64,000 nucleotides of DNA from Bradyrhizobium sp. AZCC 1719 (GTDB lineage Bacteria > Pseudomonadota > Alphaproteobacteria > Rhizobiales > Xanthobacteraceae). Each line of letters opens with the position of its first letter. Within the stretch, counting starts at the first letter, position 1. Made by a program: the position numbers and the translations under genes. Below, piece after piece: positions 27,994 to 36,446 of this stretch. The notes under the pieces were generated by a model. The model was not told the origin of the DNA, did no database searches, and saw only the letters and a list, made by a program, of their open reading frames with translations. Location of the stretch: positions 1,207,001-1,271,000 of the forward strand of contig NZ_JAZHRU010000001.1 of the NCBI RefSeq assembly GCF_036924525.1. The letters run 5' to 3'.

Positions 27994-28953
27994 ATGTTCG
28001 AGATTTCACGTCGCGATCTGGTCCTCGGGAGCACGGGGGCAGCACTGGTTTTCGGCCTCAAGGGACCGGTTTCTTTCATCGGGGCGGCACATGCGCAGCG
28101 CGCCGCCGACAGCCTCAAATACAAGGTCGGCGAGATCGAGGCCTTCAGCCTGCATGACGGCAGTGTCGAGCGCGCCGCCACCGAGGGAATGATCAAGAAC
28201 GCCTCGCTTGACGACATCAAGAAGGCGCTGACGGCTGCCGGCATCAACCCGGACAAGTTCGACAATCCCTTCACTGTCACCGCGATCCGGACTGGCGGCA
28301 AGGTCGTGCTGTTCGACACCGGTTTTGGCGGCAATGGCCCTGCGACAGTGGGCAAGCTCGCCGACAACATGAAGGCGGCCGGCCTTGATCCGGCGACGGT
28401 TTCAACGGTCGTGATCTCGCATTTCCATCCCGACCACATTTCCGGGCTGTGGGTGAAAGAAACCAACGCGCAGGTTTTCCCGAATGCGGAAATCCTGATG
28501 CCCGAGGTGGAGTACAAGTTCTGGACCGATCCGGCGCTGGTCGAGAAGATGCCCGAGAACATGCGGCCCCTCGTCAAGCGAATCCAGGCAACTTTCCCGA
28601 CCTGGAAGAACATCAAGCAGTACAATGACGGAGCCGACCTCGCGCCCGGCGTCAAGGCGATTGCCACGCCCGGCCACACCGTCGGCCACATGTCGTTCCT
28701 GGTCGCTTCGGGCGGGCAGCAGTTGTTCATCCAGAGCGACGTCACCGGCATGCACCAATTGTTCGTGCGCAATCCCGGCTGGTTCTCGTCCTTCGACGCC
28801 GACGGGCCGAAGGCGGAAGCCACGCGGCGCGCGTTCTTCGACCGCGTCATCGCCGAAAAGGGCATGATCGCCGGCTATCACTTCGGCTTCCCGAATGTCG
28901 GCACGCTGACAAAGGACGGCAACGGCTACGCATTCGCGGCCGTGAAGGCCTGA
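27994..28953 (+). CDS. Tat-exported metallo-beta-lactamase-fold hydrolase
   Basis: 319 residues from the ATG at 27994 (GGGAGCAAGCGC before it); an upstream in-frame start at 27958 would put non-signal residues ahead of the leader. The N-terminus SRRDLVLGSTGAALVFGLKG with an AHAQ cleavage site is a twin-arginine leader. Zinc ligands are seen in HFHPDHISG, GHTVGHM, QSDVTG and the final GYHFG. It probably hydrolyses an ester, lactone or similar in the periplasm; the substrate is unknown. A strong terminator follows. Confidence 0.88.
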   Translation: MFEISRRDLVLGSTGAALVFGLKGPVSFIGAAHAQRAADSLKYKVGEIEAFSLHDGSVERAATEGMIKNASLDDIKKALTAAGINPDKFDNPFTVTAIRTGGKVVLFDTGFGGNGPATVGKLADNMKAAGLDPATVSTVVISHFHPDHISGLWVKETNAQVFPNAEILMPEVEYKFWTDPALVEKMPENMRPLVKRIQATFPTWKNIKQYNDGADLAPGVKAIATPGHTVGHMSFLVASGGQQLFIQSDVTGMHQLFVRNPGWFSSFDADGPKAEATRRAFFDRVIAEKGMIAGYHFGFPNVGTLTKDGNGYAFAAVKA

Positions 28954-28971
28954 TCGCAGGTAAGAAGCCAA

Positions 28972-29003
28972 GGCGCCGCGCTATGTGTGCGGCGCCTTTT
29001 CTT
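28972..29003 (+). terminator. Rho-independent terminator after the MBL-fold gene
   Basis: Eight-pair perfect GC stem (ggcgccgc / gcggcgcc) with a nine-base loop, followed by ttttctt. It starts 19 bases after the stop codon. Confidence 0.85.
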
Positions 29004-29061
29004 CAGATGCTGTCGCACTTTAGAGTTGCAAAAGCTCGCAGGCACGGCATGGTTACGGCCG

Positions 29062-29775
29062 ATGCCTGCCAAGACCAGCAATCCCCCGGATCAATCCACA
29101 GAGACGCCGCACTATCACGGCCATCGCGAACGCCTGCGCGAGCGCTTCTATGCGGCCGGGCCGGAGGCGCTGAGCGACTACGAGCTGCTGGAGATGGCGC
29201 TCTTCCCTGCCCGGCCCCGGCGCGACACCAAGCCACTGGCGAAAGCGCTGTTGAAGAAATTCGGCTCGTTTGCCGAGGTCATTCACGCGCCGGTGGCACG
29301 CCTGCGCGAGGTCGACGGAATCGGCGAGGCCTCGATCAACCAGATCAAGCTGCTCGCCGCGGCGGCGAGCCGGGTCGCGAAGGGCGAGATCAAGCGCAAG
29401 ATTGCGCTCTCGTCCTGGAACGACGTGATCGAGTATTGCCGGAGCGGCATGGCGTTTGCCGACAAGGAGCAGTTTCGCCTGCTGTTCCTTGACAAGCGCA
29501 ATCAACTGATCGCCGACGAGGTGCAGCAGACCGGCACCGTCGACCACACCCCGGTCTATCCGCGCGAGGTGATCAAGCGCGCGCTCGAACTATCGGCGAC
29601 CGCGCTGATCCTCGTGCACAACCACCCTTCCGGCGATCCGACGCCGTCGCAGGCCGATATCCAGATGACCAAAGCGATCGTCGAGATCGCAAAGCCGCTC
29701 GGCATTTCCGTTCACGACCACATCATCGTCGGCAAGAACGGGCATACGAGCCTGAAGGGGATGCGGCTGATCTAG
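29062..29775 (+). CDS. radC: RadC/UPF0758 JAMM-domain protein
   Basis: 237 residues from the ATG at 29062; the longer frame from 28987 overlaps the upstream terminator and is rejected. A helix-hairpin-helix-like N-terminal part ([17 protein letters not shown]) is followed by the JAB/JAMM metal motif [14 protein letters not shown]. The historic DNA-repair role of RadC is not well supported; the JAMM fold suggests a metal-dependent hydrolase. A diverged copy of its last 78 bases sits 355 bases downstream (see 30130). Confidence 0.9.
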   Translation: MPAKTSNPPDQSTETPHYHGHRERLRERFYAAGPEALSDYELLEMALFPARPRRDTKPLAKALLKKFGSFAEVIHAPVARLREVDGIGEASINQIKLLAAAASRVAKGEIKRKIALSSWNDVIEYCRSGMAFADKEQFRLLFLDKRNQLIADEVQQTGTVDHTPVYPREVIKRALELSATALILVHNHPSGDPTPSQADIQMTKAIVEIAKPLGISVHDHIIVGKNGHTSLKGMRLI

Positions 29776-29889
29776 CTAGTCGCCTGCATTTACCATTTAT
29801 TAACTCTCCGCTTCGCGCTTTGGTAGATGCGTGAGAGAGTGGTTCATCGGATGAGAGGGGATAGCTCATTCTCGATTGAGAGGGGATCG

Positions 29890-30060
29890 ATGATGAATCA
29901 GCTAGCAGAGCGGATGAGAGGCGCGGCTCTTTCGATGAGCCCGGAGCACCTGGTCGACAAACTTCTGGACTTGCTTGAGGAACTGAGGGGCGCGCTGGCG
30001 CTTGCGGAAATCGACGGATTGGCCCGCAACGAGGCGCGAACCAGGATGCTGTACGATTGA
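29890..30060 (+). CDS. Small hypothetical protein
   Basis: 56 residues from the ATG at 29890 (GAGGGG four bases upstream), or one codon later. It has no signal peptide or membrane segment; the middle (SPEHLVDKLLDLLEELRGALALAEIDGLA) looks like one amphipathic helix. I recognise no family. It lies between radC and a duplicated radC tail, and a terminator follows 43 bases after its stop, which supports it as an expressed unit. Confidence 0.5.
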   Translation: MMNQLAERMRGAALSMSPEHLVDKLLDLLEELRGALALAEIDGLARNEARTRMLYD

Positions 30061-30102
30061 TCTGGCGACCATAGCGCGATGGCACGGTCGAACCACACAA
30101 AG

Positions 30103-30128
30103 GGCCGCCTCAAATGGGGCGGCCTTTT
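30103..30128 (+). terminator. Rho-independent terminator after the small ORF
   Basis: Seven-pair stem (ggccgcc / ggcggcc) with an eight-base loop and a short run of four T. It abuts the duplicated radC tail. Confidence 0.75.
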
Positions 30129-30129
30129 A

Positions 30130-30207
30130 CTCGGCATCTCCGTGCACGACCACATCATCGTGGGCAGGAACGGTCACGCAAGTTTGAGGGGACTGAAGCT
30201 GATCTAA
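30130..30207 (+). pseudogene. Diverged duplicate of the radC 3' end
   Basis: Reads [20 protein letters not shown] then GLKLI and a stop, matching the last 25 codons of radC (29698-29775). By my alignment 62 of 78 bases agree and most differences are synonymous, so this is the tail of a related radC allele rather than a fresh copy. It has no start and no JAMM motif. Confidence 0.85.
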
Positions 30208-30273
30208 TGCTGTTTAGCTGAGGATGGCGCGCGCCGCATATTGGATCCGTGCGCCGCGATGATGGAGCCTCGG

Positions 30274-31191
30274 ATGCAGACGACACGCCGAACGTTCCTG
30301 CAAACATCCCTTGCAACAGCCGCTGCCGCGCTCTTGCCAACCTCTCTGCGTGCCCAACAAGGCCAGCCCGCGCGCCGTCCTATTCCCTCGAGCCGCGAGG
30401 AGATGCCGATCGTCGGACTGGGGACCTGGATCACCTTCAATGTCGGTAACGATCCGGTGCTCAGGGACGAATGCGCAAACGTCATGGCCGCCTTCTTCGA
30501 GGCGGGCGGCCGCATGATCGATTCCTCTCCCATGTACGGCTCGTCGCAACCGGTGGTCGGCTACGGCCTTCAAAAGCTCGGGCGGCCTCAAGCGCTATTC
30601 TCGGCCGAAAAGGTCTGGACGTCCTCGGCGACGGCAGGTCCAGCCCAGATCGAGCAATCGCGTCGCTTCTGGGGCGTGCCGAAGTTCGACCTCGTTCAGG
30701 TTCACAACCTGCTCGCCTGGAAGGCGCATCTGCAGACGCTGCTCCAGATGAAAGCCGCCGGTACGCTGCGTTACGTCGGAATCACCACGTCCGAAGGCCG
30801 CCGTCATGATCTTGTCGAACAGATCATGCGAAACGAGCCGATCGATTTCGTGCAGTTGTCCTACAACGTCGTCGATCGCGAGGCGGAGGCTCGGCTGCTG
30901 CCGCTGGCAGCAGAGCGCGGGATTGCGGTGATTGTGAATCGGCCGTTCCGGCAGGGCGAACTGACCAACCGCCTCAAGAATAAGCCGCTGCCGGAGTGGG
31001 CGGCCGAACTCGGGGTGTCGAGCTGGGCGCAGCTCATGCTGAAGTTCATCCTGTCTCACCCGGCCGTCACCGTCGCAATTCCGGCGACCACGCGCGTCGA
31101 CCACGTGCGGGAAAACCTCTCGGCCGCCGCCGGACCGATGCCGGACCTCGCCACGCGGCAGCGCATCTCGGCTCACGTGCAGGCGCTTTGA
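30274..31191 (+). CDS. Tat-exported aldo/keto reductase
   Basis: 305 residues from the ATG at 30274, which puts the twin-arginine leader (TTRRTFLQTSLATAAAALL, cleavage near LRAQ) at the N-terminus; ATGs at 30259 and 30262 are alternatives. The AKR tetrad is visible: Asp and Tyr in DSSPMYGSS, Lys in SAEKVWTS and His in LVQVHNLLAW. A periplasmic AKR is unusual because NAD(P)H is cytosolic, so the cofactor would have to be loaded before Tat export. The stop overlaps the next ATG by one base. Confidence 0.88.
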   Translation: MQTTRRTFLQTSLATAAAALLPTSLRAQQGQPARRPIPSSREEMPIVGLGTWITFNVGNDPVLRDECANVMAAFFEAGGRMIDSSPMYGSSQPVVGYGLQKLGRPQALFSAEKVWTSSATAGPAQIEQSRRFWGVPKFDLVQVHNLLAWKAHLQTLLQMKAAGTLRYVGITTSEGRRHDLVEQIMRNEPIDFVQLSYNVVDREAEARLLPLAAERGIAVIVNRPFRQGELTNRLKNKPLPEWAAELGVSSWAQLMLKFILSHPAVTVAIPATTRVDHVRENLSAAAGPMPDLATRQRISAHVQAL

Positions 31192-31874
31192 TGTCGGAGT
31201 GGTGGACCTATCGCGCGGAGGATTTCCTGCTGTTTTCGCCGCGCGTCTACTGGCGCATGTTCGAAACGCACAATGCGGCGCTCTGGCCTCTGCACGTCGT
31301 GACGCTTTCCGCCGGCCTGCTCGTCATCCTGCTCAAAGCGTGGCGGCCGGGAGTCTTTGCACGTTGGATCGCACTCATCCTGGCGATCCTCTGGATCTTC
31401 GTCGGGTGGTCCTTCCTGTGGAACCGCTACGCAACCGTCAACTGGGCTGCCGTCTATATCGCGCCGGCTTTCGCCATCGAAGCTGGGCTGCTCCTCATCC
31501 TATCTCTGCGCGATGACCTTGCCTTCGACCGCCGCGGACCAGTCGCGTGGACAGGATATATCCTCCTTGCCTTCGGGATTGCCGGACAGCCATTGCTTGC
31601 GCCGCTACAGGGACGTGGCTGGGCCTCGTCCGAGGTCTTTGGCATCGCACCGGATCCGACGGCGATCGCGACGCTCGGCGTTCTGCTCCTCGCCCGCGGC
31701 AGGCTTGTACCATTGCTGCTGCCGATCCCCGTGCTCTGGTGCCTTCTGAGCGGCATAACGCTGCGGACGATGGGAGAGCCGCAGGCCTGGGCTCCTTATG
31801 CCGCCGTGGCGCTTATCGTTATAGCCTGGATCTGGACGATCATCCGCCAGCGCGGATCGGCTCCGGCTGCGTGA
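31191..31874 (+). CDS. Integral membrane protein, DUF6064-like
   Basis: 227 residues with about six or seven transmembrane helices and little else. The start (SEWWTYRAEDFLLFSPRVYW) and the LWPLHV region resemble the DUF6064 family of unknown function. It begins on the last base of the aldo/keto reductase stop codon, so it is translationally coupled to it and might serve it as a membrane partner. The start at 31191 is preferred over a longer frame that overlaps the reductase. Confidence 0.75.
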   Translation: MSEWWTYRAEDFLLFSPRVYWRMFETHNAALWPLHVVTLSAGLLVILLKAWRPGVFARWIALILAILWIFVGWSFLWNRYATVNWAAVYIAPAFAIEAGLLLILSLRDDLAFDRRGPVAWTGYILLAFGIAGQPLLAPLQGRGWASSEVFGIAPDPTAIATLGVLLLARGRLVPLLLPIPVLWCLLSGITLRTMGEPQAWAPYAAVALIVIAWIWTIIRQRGSAPAA

Positions 31875-31885
31875 ATGCGCATCCG

Positions 31886-32383
31886 TCAGACGATCTGCGA
31901 AACATTGTAGGCGATGCCGCCCTCGACCAGGTATCCCGACCCGACGCAGACGATGTCGTTCATCCAGGCATATTGTTCCGCGCCGGTTTCGAACAGCGGG
32001 TTGGTGCGAAAGTAGTAGCGCGACGGGTCAACCTGATATCGTTTCTCGGGATCAGCCATTTCTGACCGCAATTCGGGCGGCGTGATCCAGCGTCCGCCAT
32101 AGGTCATGTGCACCAGCGCGCCGTCATGCGTGCGTAGCGTCAGGCGAACGTCGAGCGACATCGCGCCATCGGCTCGAAACAGCGCCCAGTCGCCGCCGCC
32201 GGGCACCACCTCGCCGCGCAGCTTTGGGCCTTCGAAGGTGCCGCCGGCCGCGCCGAACAGGATGCGGCGGCCGAGCGGACCGTCGCCGATATTCAATTTC
32301 GGATTGAGATCGACGACGATGTCGAACAATGGCGCCGTCCTGATCGCGGCGACCGGTTTGACGCGTGGATCTACTGTCATCAT
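31886..32383 (-). CDS. DUF3237 domain protein
   Basis: 165 residues from the ATG at 32383 (AGGA five bases upstream), or one codon later. The segments GDGPLGRRILFGAAGGTFEGPKL, then GGDWALFRADG and a VDPSRYYFRTNPLFETG ending are typical of DUF3237, small beta-barrel proteins with no defined activity. It follows a SnoaL-like gene by 25 bases on the same strand, and the pair is divergent from a TetR regulator. Confidence 0.85.
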   Translation of the reverse strand: MMTVDPRVKPVAAIRTAPLFDIVVDLNPKLNIGDGPLGRRILFGAAGGTFEGPKLRGEVVPGGGDWALFRADGAMSLDVRLTLRTHDGALVHMTYGGRWITPPELRSEMADPEKRYQVDPSRYYFRTNPLFETGAEQYAWMNDIVCVGSGYLVEGGIAYNVSQIV

Positions 32384-32408
32384 CTGGGTCCTGATTCGCG
32401 GGCGGAAG

Positions 32409-32879
32409 TCATTCGGCGGCAAGCTGCCGGACGCCGGCGTCACCAAATATCCTGCGGCGTACCGCGTCGGTTGAGACGCCGGACTGCGCGCAGAGTTCGG
32501 CAAGGTCGAAGAAGAATCGCTCGTGGACGATCCGGTCGTCCCTGAACGCAAACTGGATGAATACCGGGAGGTCTGCGCGTCGGCCGTTCGGCACCACGCC
32601 GAAGCGATCGCCGGTCAGTGTCATCTGCACGCGGCCCCAGCAGACCAGCGTATCGTCATTGGCGGCGTGGCCCTGCAGGATGACATTGTAATCGGGGAAC
32701 GAAGCGAAGAAGCGGCCCAGCACCTTCTCGTTCTCGGCAAGACCCCGGGCGGTGGTTCCGAAGGCCGGGTTTTCCAGCACCATGTCGTCGTGGAGAACCT
32801 TTAGCGCCGCCGGCACGTCCTGGCGGCTCTTTGCGACCGCCAGGGCCTGCGCCAGTTCGAACATTCGATCGCTGTTCAT
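32409..32879 (-). CDS. SnoaL-like/NTF2-fold protein
   Basis: 156 residues from the ATG at 32879, which has GGGAGGAAGGGTC before it. A cone-shaped NTF2-like fold is suggested by FFASFPDYNVILQGHAANDDTL and the late IQFAFRDDRIVHERFFFD. Members include polyketide cyclases and ketosteroid isomerases, but most are uncharacterised. It is the first gene of a two-gene unit with DUF3237 and is read away from the TetR gene. Confidence 0.82.
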   Translation of the reverse strand: MNSDRMFELAQALAVAKSRQDVPAALKVLHDDMVLENPAFGTTARGLAENEKVLGRFFASFPDYNVILQGHAANDDTLVCWGRVQMTLTGDRFGVVPNGRRADLPVFIQFAFRDDRIVHERFFFDLAELCAQSGVSTDAVRRRIFGDAGVRQLAAE

Positions 32880-32919
32880 GACCCTTCCTCCCATAGCTCC
32901 TGCGGGCTCACCCCAAACT

Positions 32920-32950
32920 CATACCATATGTTTTTTACATACCGTATGTA
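32920..32950. promoter_or_regulatory. Two operator-like palindromes between SnoaL and TetR genes
   Basis: CATACCATATG (32920-32930) and CATACCGTATG (32938-32948) share the form CATACCRTATG with centres 18 bases apart. The second extends to a 15-base palindrome (TACATAC-C-GTATGTA, 32936-32950). This is the usual place and shape for an autoregulating TetR operator controlling both directions. Confidence 0.65.
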
Positions 32951-32996
32951 TGTTATATGTTGATAGGATCCTAAGCGTCAAGTGGTATGCCGGGGC

Positions 32997-33605
32997 ATGC
33001 AGGAAGCTGGACGCGAACGAACCCGCCGCGAGGAATACACGGAAGCCACGAGGCAGGCGCTGCTGGCGGCCGGCCGGGACATTTTTGCGAGCGAGGGCTA
33101 CCAGGCGGCGGGAATCGAGGCGATCTCGCGCGCGGCGCGCGTGACGCGGGGCGCCTTCTATCACCACTTCGAGGACAAGAAGGCGCTGTTCGACGCCGTG
33201 GTCGTCGCGCTGCAGATCGAGGCCGCGGCCCGGATCGAAGCGCGAGCGAAGATGGAGCGCAAGATATGGGACCGCCTGACCGAAGGCATCGAAGCCTATC
33301 TCGACGCCTGCCTCGAACCGGCCTATGCGCGCGTCGTCATCCAGGAAGCACCGGCCGTGCTCGGCAATGCCCGCTACCGGGAGATCGAGGAAGCCCATCC
33401 GATGGCCCTGCTCACCGCGACGCTTGCCGCGCTAAAACGCCAGGGCGAGCTCGATTTCGAAGATATCGAGCTCCTGAGCCGCATGGTCGACGCGATGATC
33501 TGCGAGGTGGCGCTGTTGCTGCCGGGGGCGGAGAATCCGAAAAGGCTCCGCGCCCGCGGGCAAAAGATCATTGGCAGCCTGCTCGGCGCCTTCCGCACCG
33601 CTTGA
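32997..33605 (+). CDS. TetR family transcriptional regulator
   Basis: 202 residues from the ATG at 32997; a GTG five codons upstream is an alternative. The N-terminal HTH is typical (ATRQALLAAGRDIFASEGY, then TRGAFYHHFEDKKALFDAVV). The C-terminal ligand domain is all helical. It is divergent from the SnoaL/DUF3237 pair and very likely represses both directions through the palindromes between them. Confidence 0.92.
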   Translation: MQEAGRERTRREEYTEATRQALLAAGRDIFASEGYQAAGIEAISRAARVTRGAFYHHFEDKKALFDAVVVALQIEAAARIEARAKMERKIWDRLTEGIEAYLDACLEPAYARVVIQEAPAVLGNARYREIEEAHPMALLTATLAALKRQGELDFEDIELLSRMVDAMICEVALLLPGAENPKRLRARGQKIIGSLLGAFRTA

Positions 33606-33617
33606 GCGCAAGCGCGC

Positions 33618-33995
33618 TCACGGCGCGACCCATCGCTGCACCGCCTCGGCGGTGTCGGCCGGCGTGGTGTTGAAGCAGATGCGCGTCTGCGGCGCGGCGA
33701 GGTGAACCAGATTGATGATCCGCTCGAACAAGTGCAGCCGCTCTCGCGGCTCGCGCAGCCCGGCCCCGATCACCACGCAGTCGTAATGCTTGGCGCCCAG
33801 CGCTGCGGCAGCGACGGCTTCGGCGGTATCGCCGAGATCGATCAGGCAGCTATCGGCCTCATAACCGATCGCGCGAAGCTGCTCGATCTGAGCTCCAACA
33901 TAGCTCGTCATCAGTTCGGCCGTGAGCCCCGGGAAGGCGCTAAAGTCGACGAAGGAAGGCTCGATGCCGATGGCGAGCACAGTCTTTTTGGCCAT
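33618..33995 (-). CDS. Conserved hypothetical protein
   Basis: 125 residues from the ATG at 33995. Rossmann-like alpha/beta pattern: a KKTVLAIGIEPSFVDFS start, an internal CVVIGAGLREPRERLHLFE and a closing ICFNTTPADTAEAVQRW. No name comes to mind; similar short proteins occur as hypothetical proteins in Bradyrhizobium-type genomes. Cytosolic, no signal. Convergent with the TetR gene and divergent from the ABM gene. Confidence 0.65.
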   Translation of the reverse strand: MAKKTVLAIGIEPSFVDFSAFPGLTAELMTSYVGAQIEQLRAIGYEADSCLIDLGDTAEAVAAAALGAKHYDCVVIGAGLREPRERLHLFERIINLVHLAAPQTRICFNTTPADTAEAVQRWVAP

Positions 33996-34173
33996 GCGGC
34001 TGCTCCAGGCAAAACTATCTCCGGGGAAACGCGCGCATCGCCGAGCTGGTTCCGGCTTCGACATTGACATCATCATTCGACACACAACGAAGCATTCTTG
34101 TCGCAAGATCAGCCATTGTGATCCGCATCGCCGCTCCAACGAGCACGTGCTGGATGTTTCACAGGAGAACGCC

Positions 34174-34485
34174 ATGGCTGTCACAAGCAACGCTAACCAG
34201 AACCTGGTCGTCACTGCATTCTGGGAAGTCAATTCGGGCGAGGAAGCCACCGTCGCGGAGCTTCTGAAAGATTTCCTCCCGCAGGCGCAGCGTGAGCCCG
34301 GCGTGAAGGCATTCCAGATTCACCAGAACATCGCAAAGCCGCGAGAATTCTTCTTTTACGAGGTATTTTCAGGCGAGGCGGCCTTTGCCGAGCATCAGCA
34401 GACCGACCACTTCAAGAACATCATTCTCGGGCAGGCGATTCCGAAACTCGCCAAACGCGAGCGGTCGCAGTTCCGGTTCATCTGA
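34174..34485 (+). CDS. Antibiotic biosynthesis monooxygenase (ABM) domain protein
   Basis: 103 residues, ATG at 34174 with AGGAGAACGCC before it. A ferredoxin-like ABM core is visible: LVVTAFWEVNSGEEATVAELL, then FQIHQNIAKPREFFFYEVF and EHQQTDHFKNI. Such small dimers oxidise quinols or degrade heme, but many have no known substrate. Convergent with the sigma-factor gene, with only two bases between the stops. Confidence 0.82.
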   Translation: MAVTSNANQNLVVTAFWEVNSGEEATVAELLKDFLPQAQREPGVKAFQIHQNIAKPREFFFYEVFSGEAAFAEHQQTDHFKNIILGQAIPKLAKRERSQFRFI

Positions 34486-34487
34486 AG

Positions 34488-35765
34488 TCAGGACGGCTTC
34501 GGCGCGCCACGGCTCGTCTCAGTGGCCCGCCGCCGCAACAATTCGCGTTCGCGCTTGTTGGTCGCAAGCGTTGATGCGAGCTCGAACGCAGCGCGGGCTT
34601 CTGCAACGCGGCCGAGTTTGTGCAGCAGATTGCCGCGGACGCTTGGGAAGAGGTGATAGGTCTTCAGCGCGGGCTCGCCGGCCAATCCGTCCACGATCGC
34701 AAGCGCAGCCGCCGGCCCTTCGGCCATGCCGACCGCCACGGCGCGGTTGAGCTCGATGATCGGCGAACGCACCAGCGCGCCCAATTTGGCGTAGAGCTCG
34801 GCGATGCGCGGCCACTCCGTTTCATCAGGTGTAACGGCCCTGGCGTGACAGGCGACGATCGCGGCCTGCAGTGCATAGAATCCGCGCCCGCCGCCGAGTT
34901 CGCAGGCTCGCGTCAGCGCCAGCAACCCCCGGCGGATCTGAAGCCGGTCCCACAGCGCGCGGTTCTGGTCCATCAGGAGAATCGGATCGCCGGATGCGTC
35001 GGTGCGCGCCGCGGTGCGCGAAGCATTCAACTCCATCAGCGCGAGCAGGCCGTGGGCTTCAGCTTCCTGTGGCGCGACCAGCGTCAGCACGCGGCCCATG
35101 CGCAGCGCGTCGTTGCAGAGCTGCGGCCGCAGCCATTCGTCGCCGCGGGCGGCCGTATAGCCTTCGTTGAAGATGAGATAGACGACTTCCAGCACCGAGG
35201 CGAGCCGTTCCGAAAGCTGCTCGCCGCGTGGCGTTTCGTAGGCTAGTCCGGATTCGGACAGCGTCCGCTTCGCCCGCACGATGCGCTGGGCGATGGTCGC
35301 TTCCGGCTGCAGGAAGGCGCGCGCGATCTCTTCCGTGGTCAGACCGCAGATCATCCGGAGCGCCAGCGCCGCGCGCGCCTCGCGCGACAGCCTCGGATGG
35401 CAGGCGGTGAAGATCAGCCGCAGCAGTTCGTCACCAATATCGTCGTCGAGTGCGGCGTCCGGGTCCGGCATCAACAGTTGCTCCTGCTCGAGGTCGCGCG
35501 TCAGCATCTCATGCTTACGCGCGAGCATGCTGCGGCGGCGCAGATGATCCAGCGCACGGCGCTTGGCCAGAGCCATCAGCCAGGCCCCGGGCTTCTCCGG
35601 CACGCCGCTGACGGGCCAATGCTCCAGCGCCGCGACCAGGGCTTCCTGGGTCAAATCCTCCGCCAGCGGCACGTCGCGCAGCATTCGCGACAGCCCCGTG
35701 ATCAGGCGCGGCTGTTCGATGCGCCAAACCGCCAGGATGGTGCGATTGACGTCGGCGGCCGTCAT
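34488..35765 (-). CDS. ECF42-type RNA polymerase sigma factor with C-terminal extension
   Basis: 425 residues from the ATG at 35765 (MTAADVNRTILAVW). Sigma region 2 (DVPLAEDLTQEALVAALEHW) and region 4 (RMICGLTTEEIARAFLQPEATIAQRIVRAKR) occupy the first half. The second half is an alpha-helical TPR-like extension (LNRAVAVGMAEGPAAAL...). This long form, next to a DGPF/YCII-domain gene, is the signature of the ECF42 group, which lacks a classical anti-sigma factor. It probably acts with the upstream YCII protein gene 31 bases away on the same strand. Confidence 0.88.
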   Translation of the reverse strand: MTAADVNRTILAVWRIEQPRLITGLSRMLRDVPLAEDLTQEALVAALEHWPVSGVPEKPGAWLMALAKRRALDHLRRRSMLARKHEMLTRDLEQEQLLMPDPDAALDDDIGDELLRLIFTACHPRLSREARAALALRMICGLTTEEIARAFLQPEATIAQRIVRAKRTLSESGLAYETPRGEQLSERLASVLEVVYLIFNEGYTAARGDEWLRPQLCNDALRMGRVLTLVAPQEAEAHGLLALMELNASRTAARTDASGDPILLMDQNRALWDRLQIRRGLLALTRACELGGGRGFYALQAAIVACHARAVTPDETEWPRIAELYAKLGALVRSPIIELNRAVAVGMAEGPAAALAIVDGLAGEPALKTYHLFPSVRGNLLHKLGRVAEARAAFELASTLATNKRERELLRRRATETSRGAPKPS

Positions 35766-35796
35766 CGCCGCCGACCGCCTTTGCCGAACGTGCGCA

Positions 35797-36195
35797 TCAG
35801 GCGTGAGCGCGAATGCCGGCCTCGCAGGCGCCATCCACGCCAGGCGTCGCCAGCACGCGAACTTCGCAGGTGCCTTCCCAGCCCGGCATATGCTCGAGGT
35901 GCAGTTGCATGAACTCCCTCGCGGCGGCCACGGCCTCTTCCATGTCGCGGAACTCGAAGATCGCGTAGCCGCCGATCATCTCCTTGCTTTCGACGAACGG
36001 CCCGTCGGTTACGCTGAGCTTGCCGTCCGTGATCCTGACTTGCGCGCCGGCCATGGCGATCGGCATCAGGCCGCCCATATCGATCATGCGACCGGCCTTG
36101 ATCTCGCGCTCGGCGAGCTTGCCCATCGCTTCCATCAGTGCAGGCGTCGGGGCTTTGTCTGGCTGGGGCGAGGTAACGATAGACATGAAGCGCAT
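35797..36195 (-). CDS. YCII-related (DGPF) domain protein
   Basis: 132 residues from the ATG at 36195; the longer frame adds no family sequence. The eponymous TDGPFVESKEMIGGYAIFEF motif is present. These dimeric ferredoxin-like proteins are the usual target and neighbour genes of ECF42 sigma factors, in line with the sigma gene immediately downstream. The biochemical role is unknown. Confidence 0.88.
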   Translation of the reverse strand: MRFMSIVTSPQPDKAPTPALMEAMGKLAEREIKAGRMIDMGGLMPIAMAGAQVRITDGKLSVTDGPFVESKEMIGGYAIFEFRDMEEAVAAAREFMQLHLEHMPGWEGTCEVRVLATPGVDGACEAGIRAHA

Positions 36196-36446
36196 CGAAG
36201 AACTCCCGTTGAGGCGAGCCGCGGCGACGATCGCCGGCAAAACTGTCTCGCTATGGGAGACGACGAACGGGACGGCGCCGGATCGACAGGGGGCCTGAAT
36301 TAATTTTGCCCGGCTTCCCGCGGATCGGCCGGCCCATTCGGTTGCGCCGGGGGATATCGGCCCTGTAGGTTTCCTGCATTGTTGCGATCGGGAGCAAGTA
36401 TGAAACCGCGCCCATTTCGGCCCGGCATCCCGGGTTTCTGTCCATC

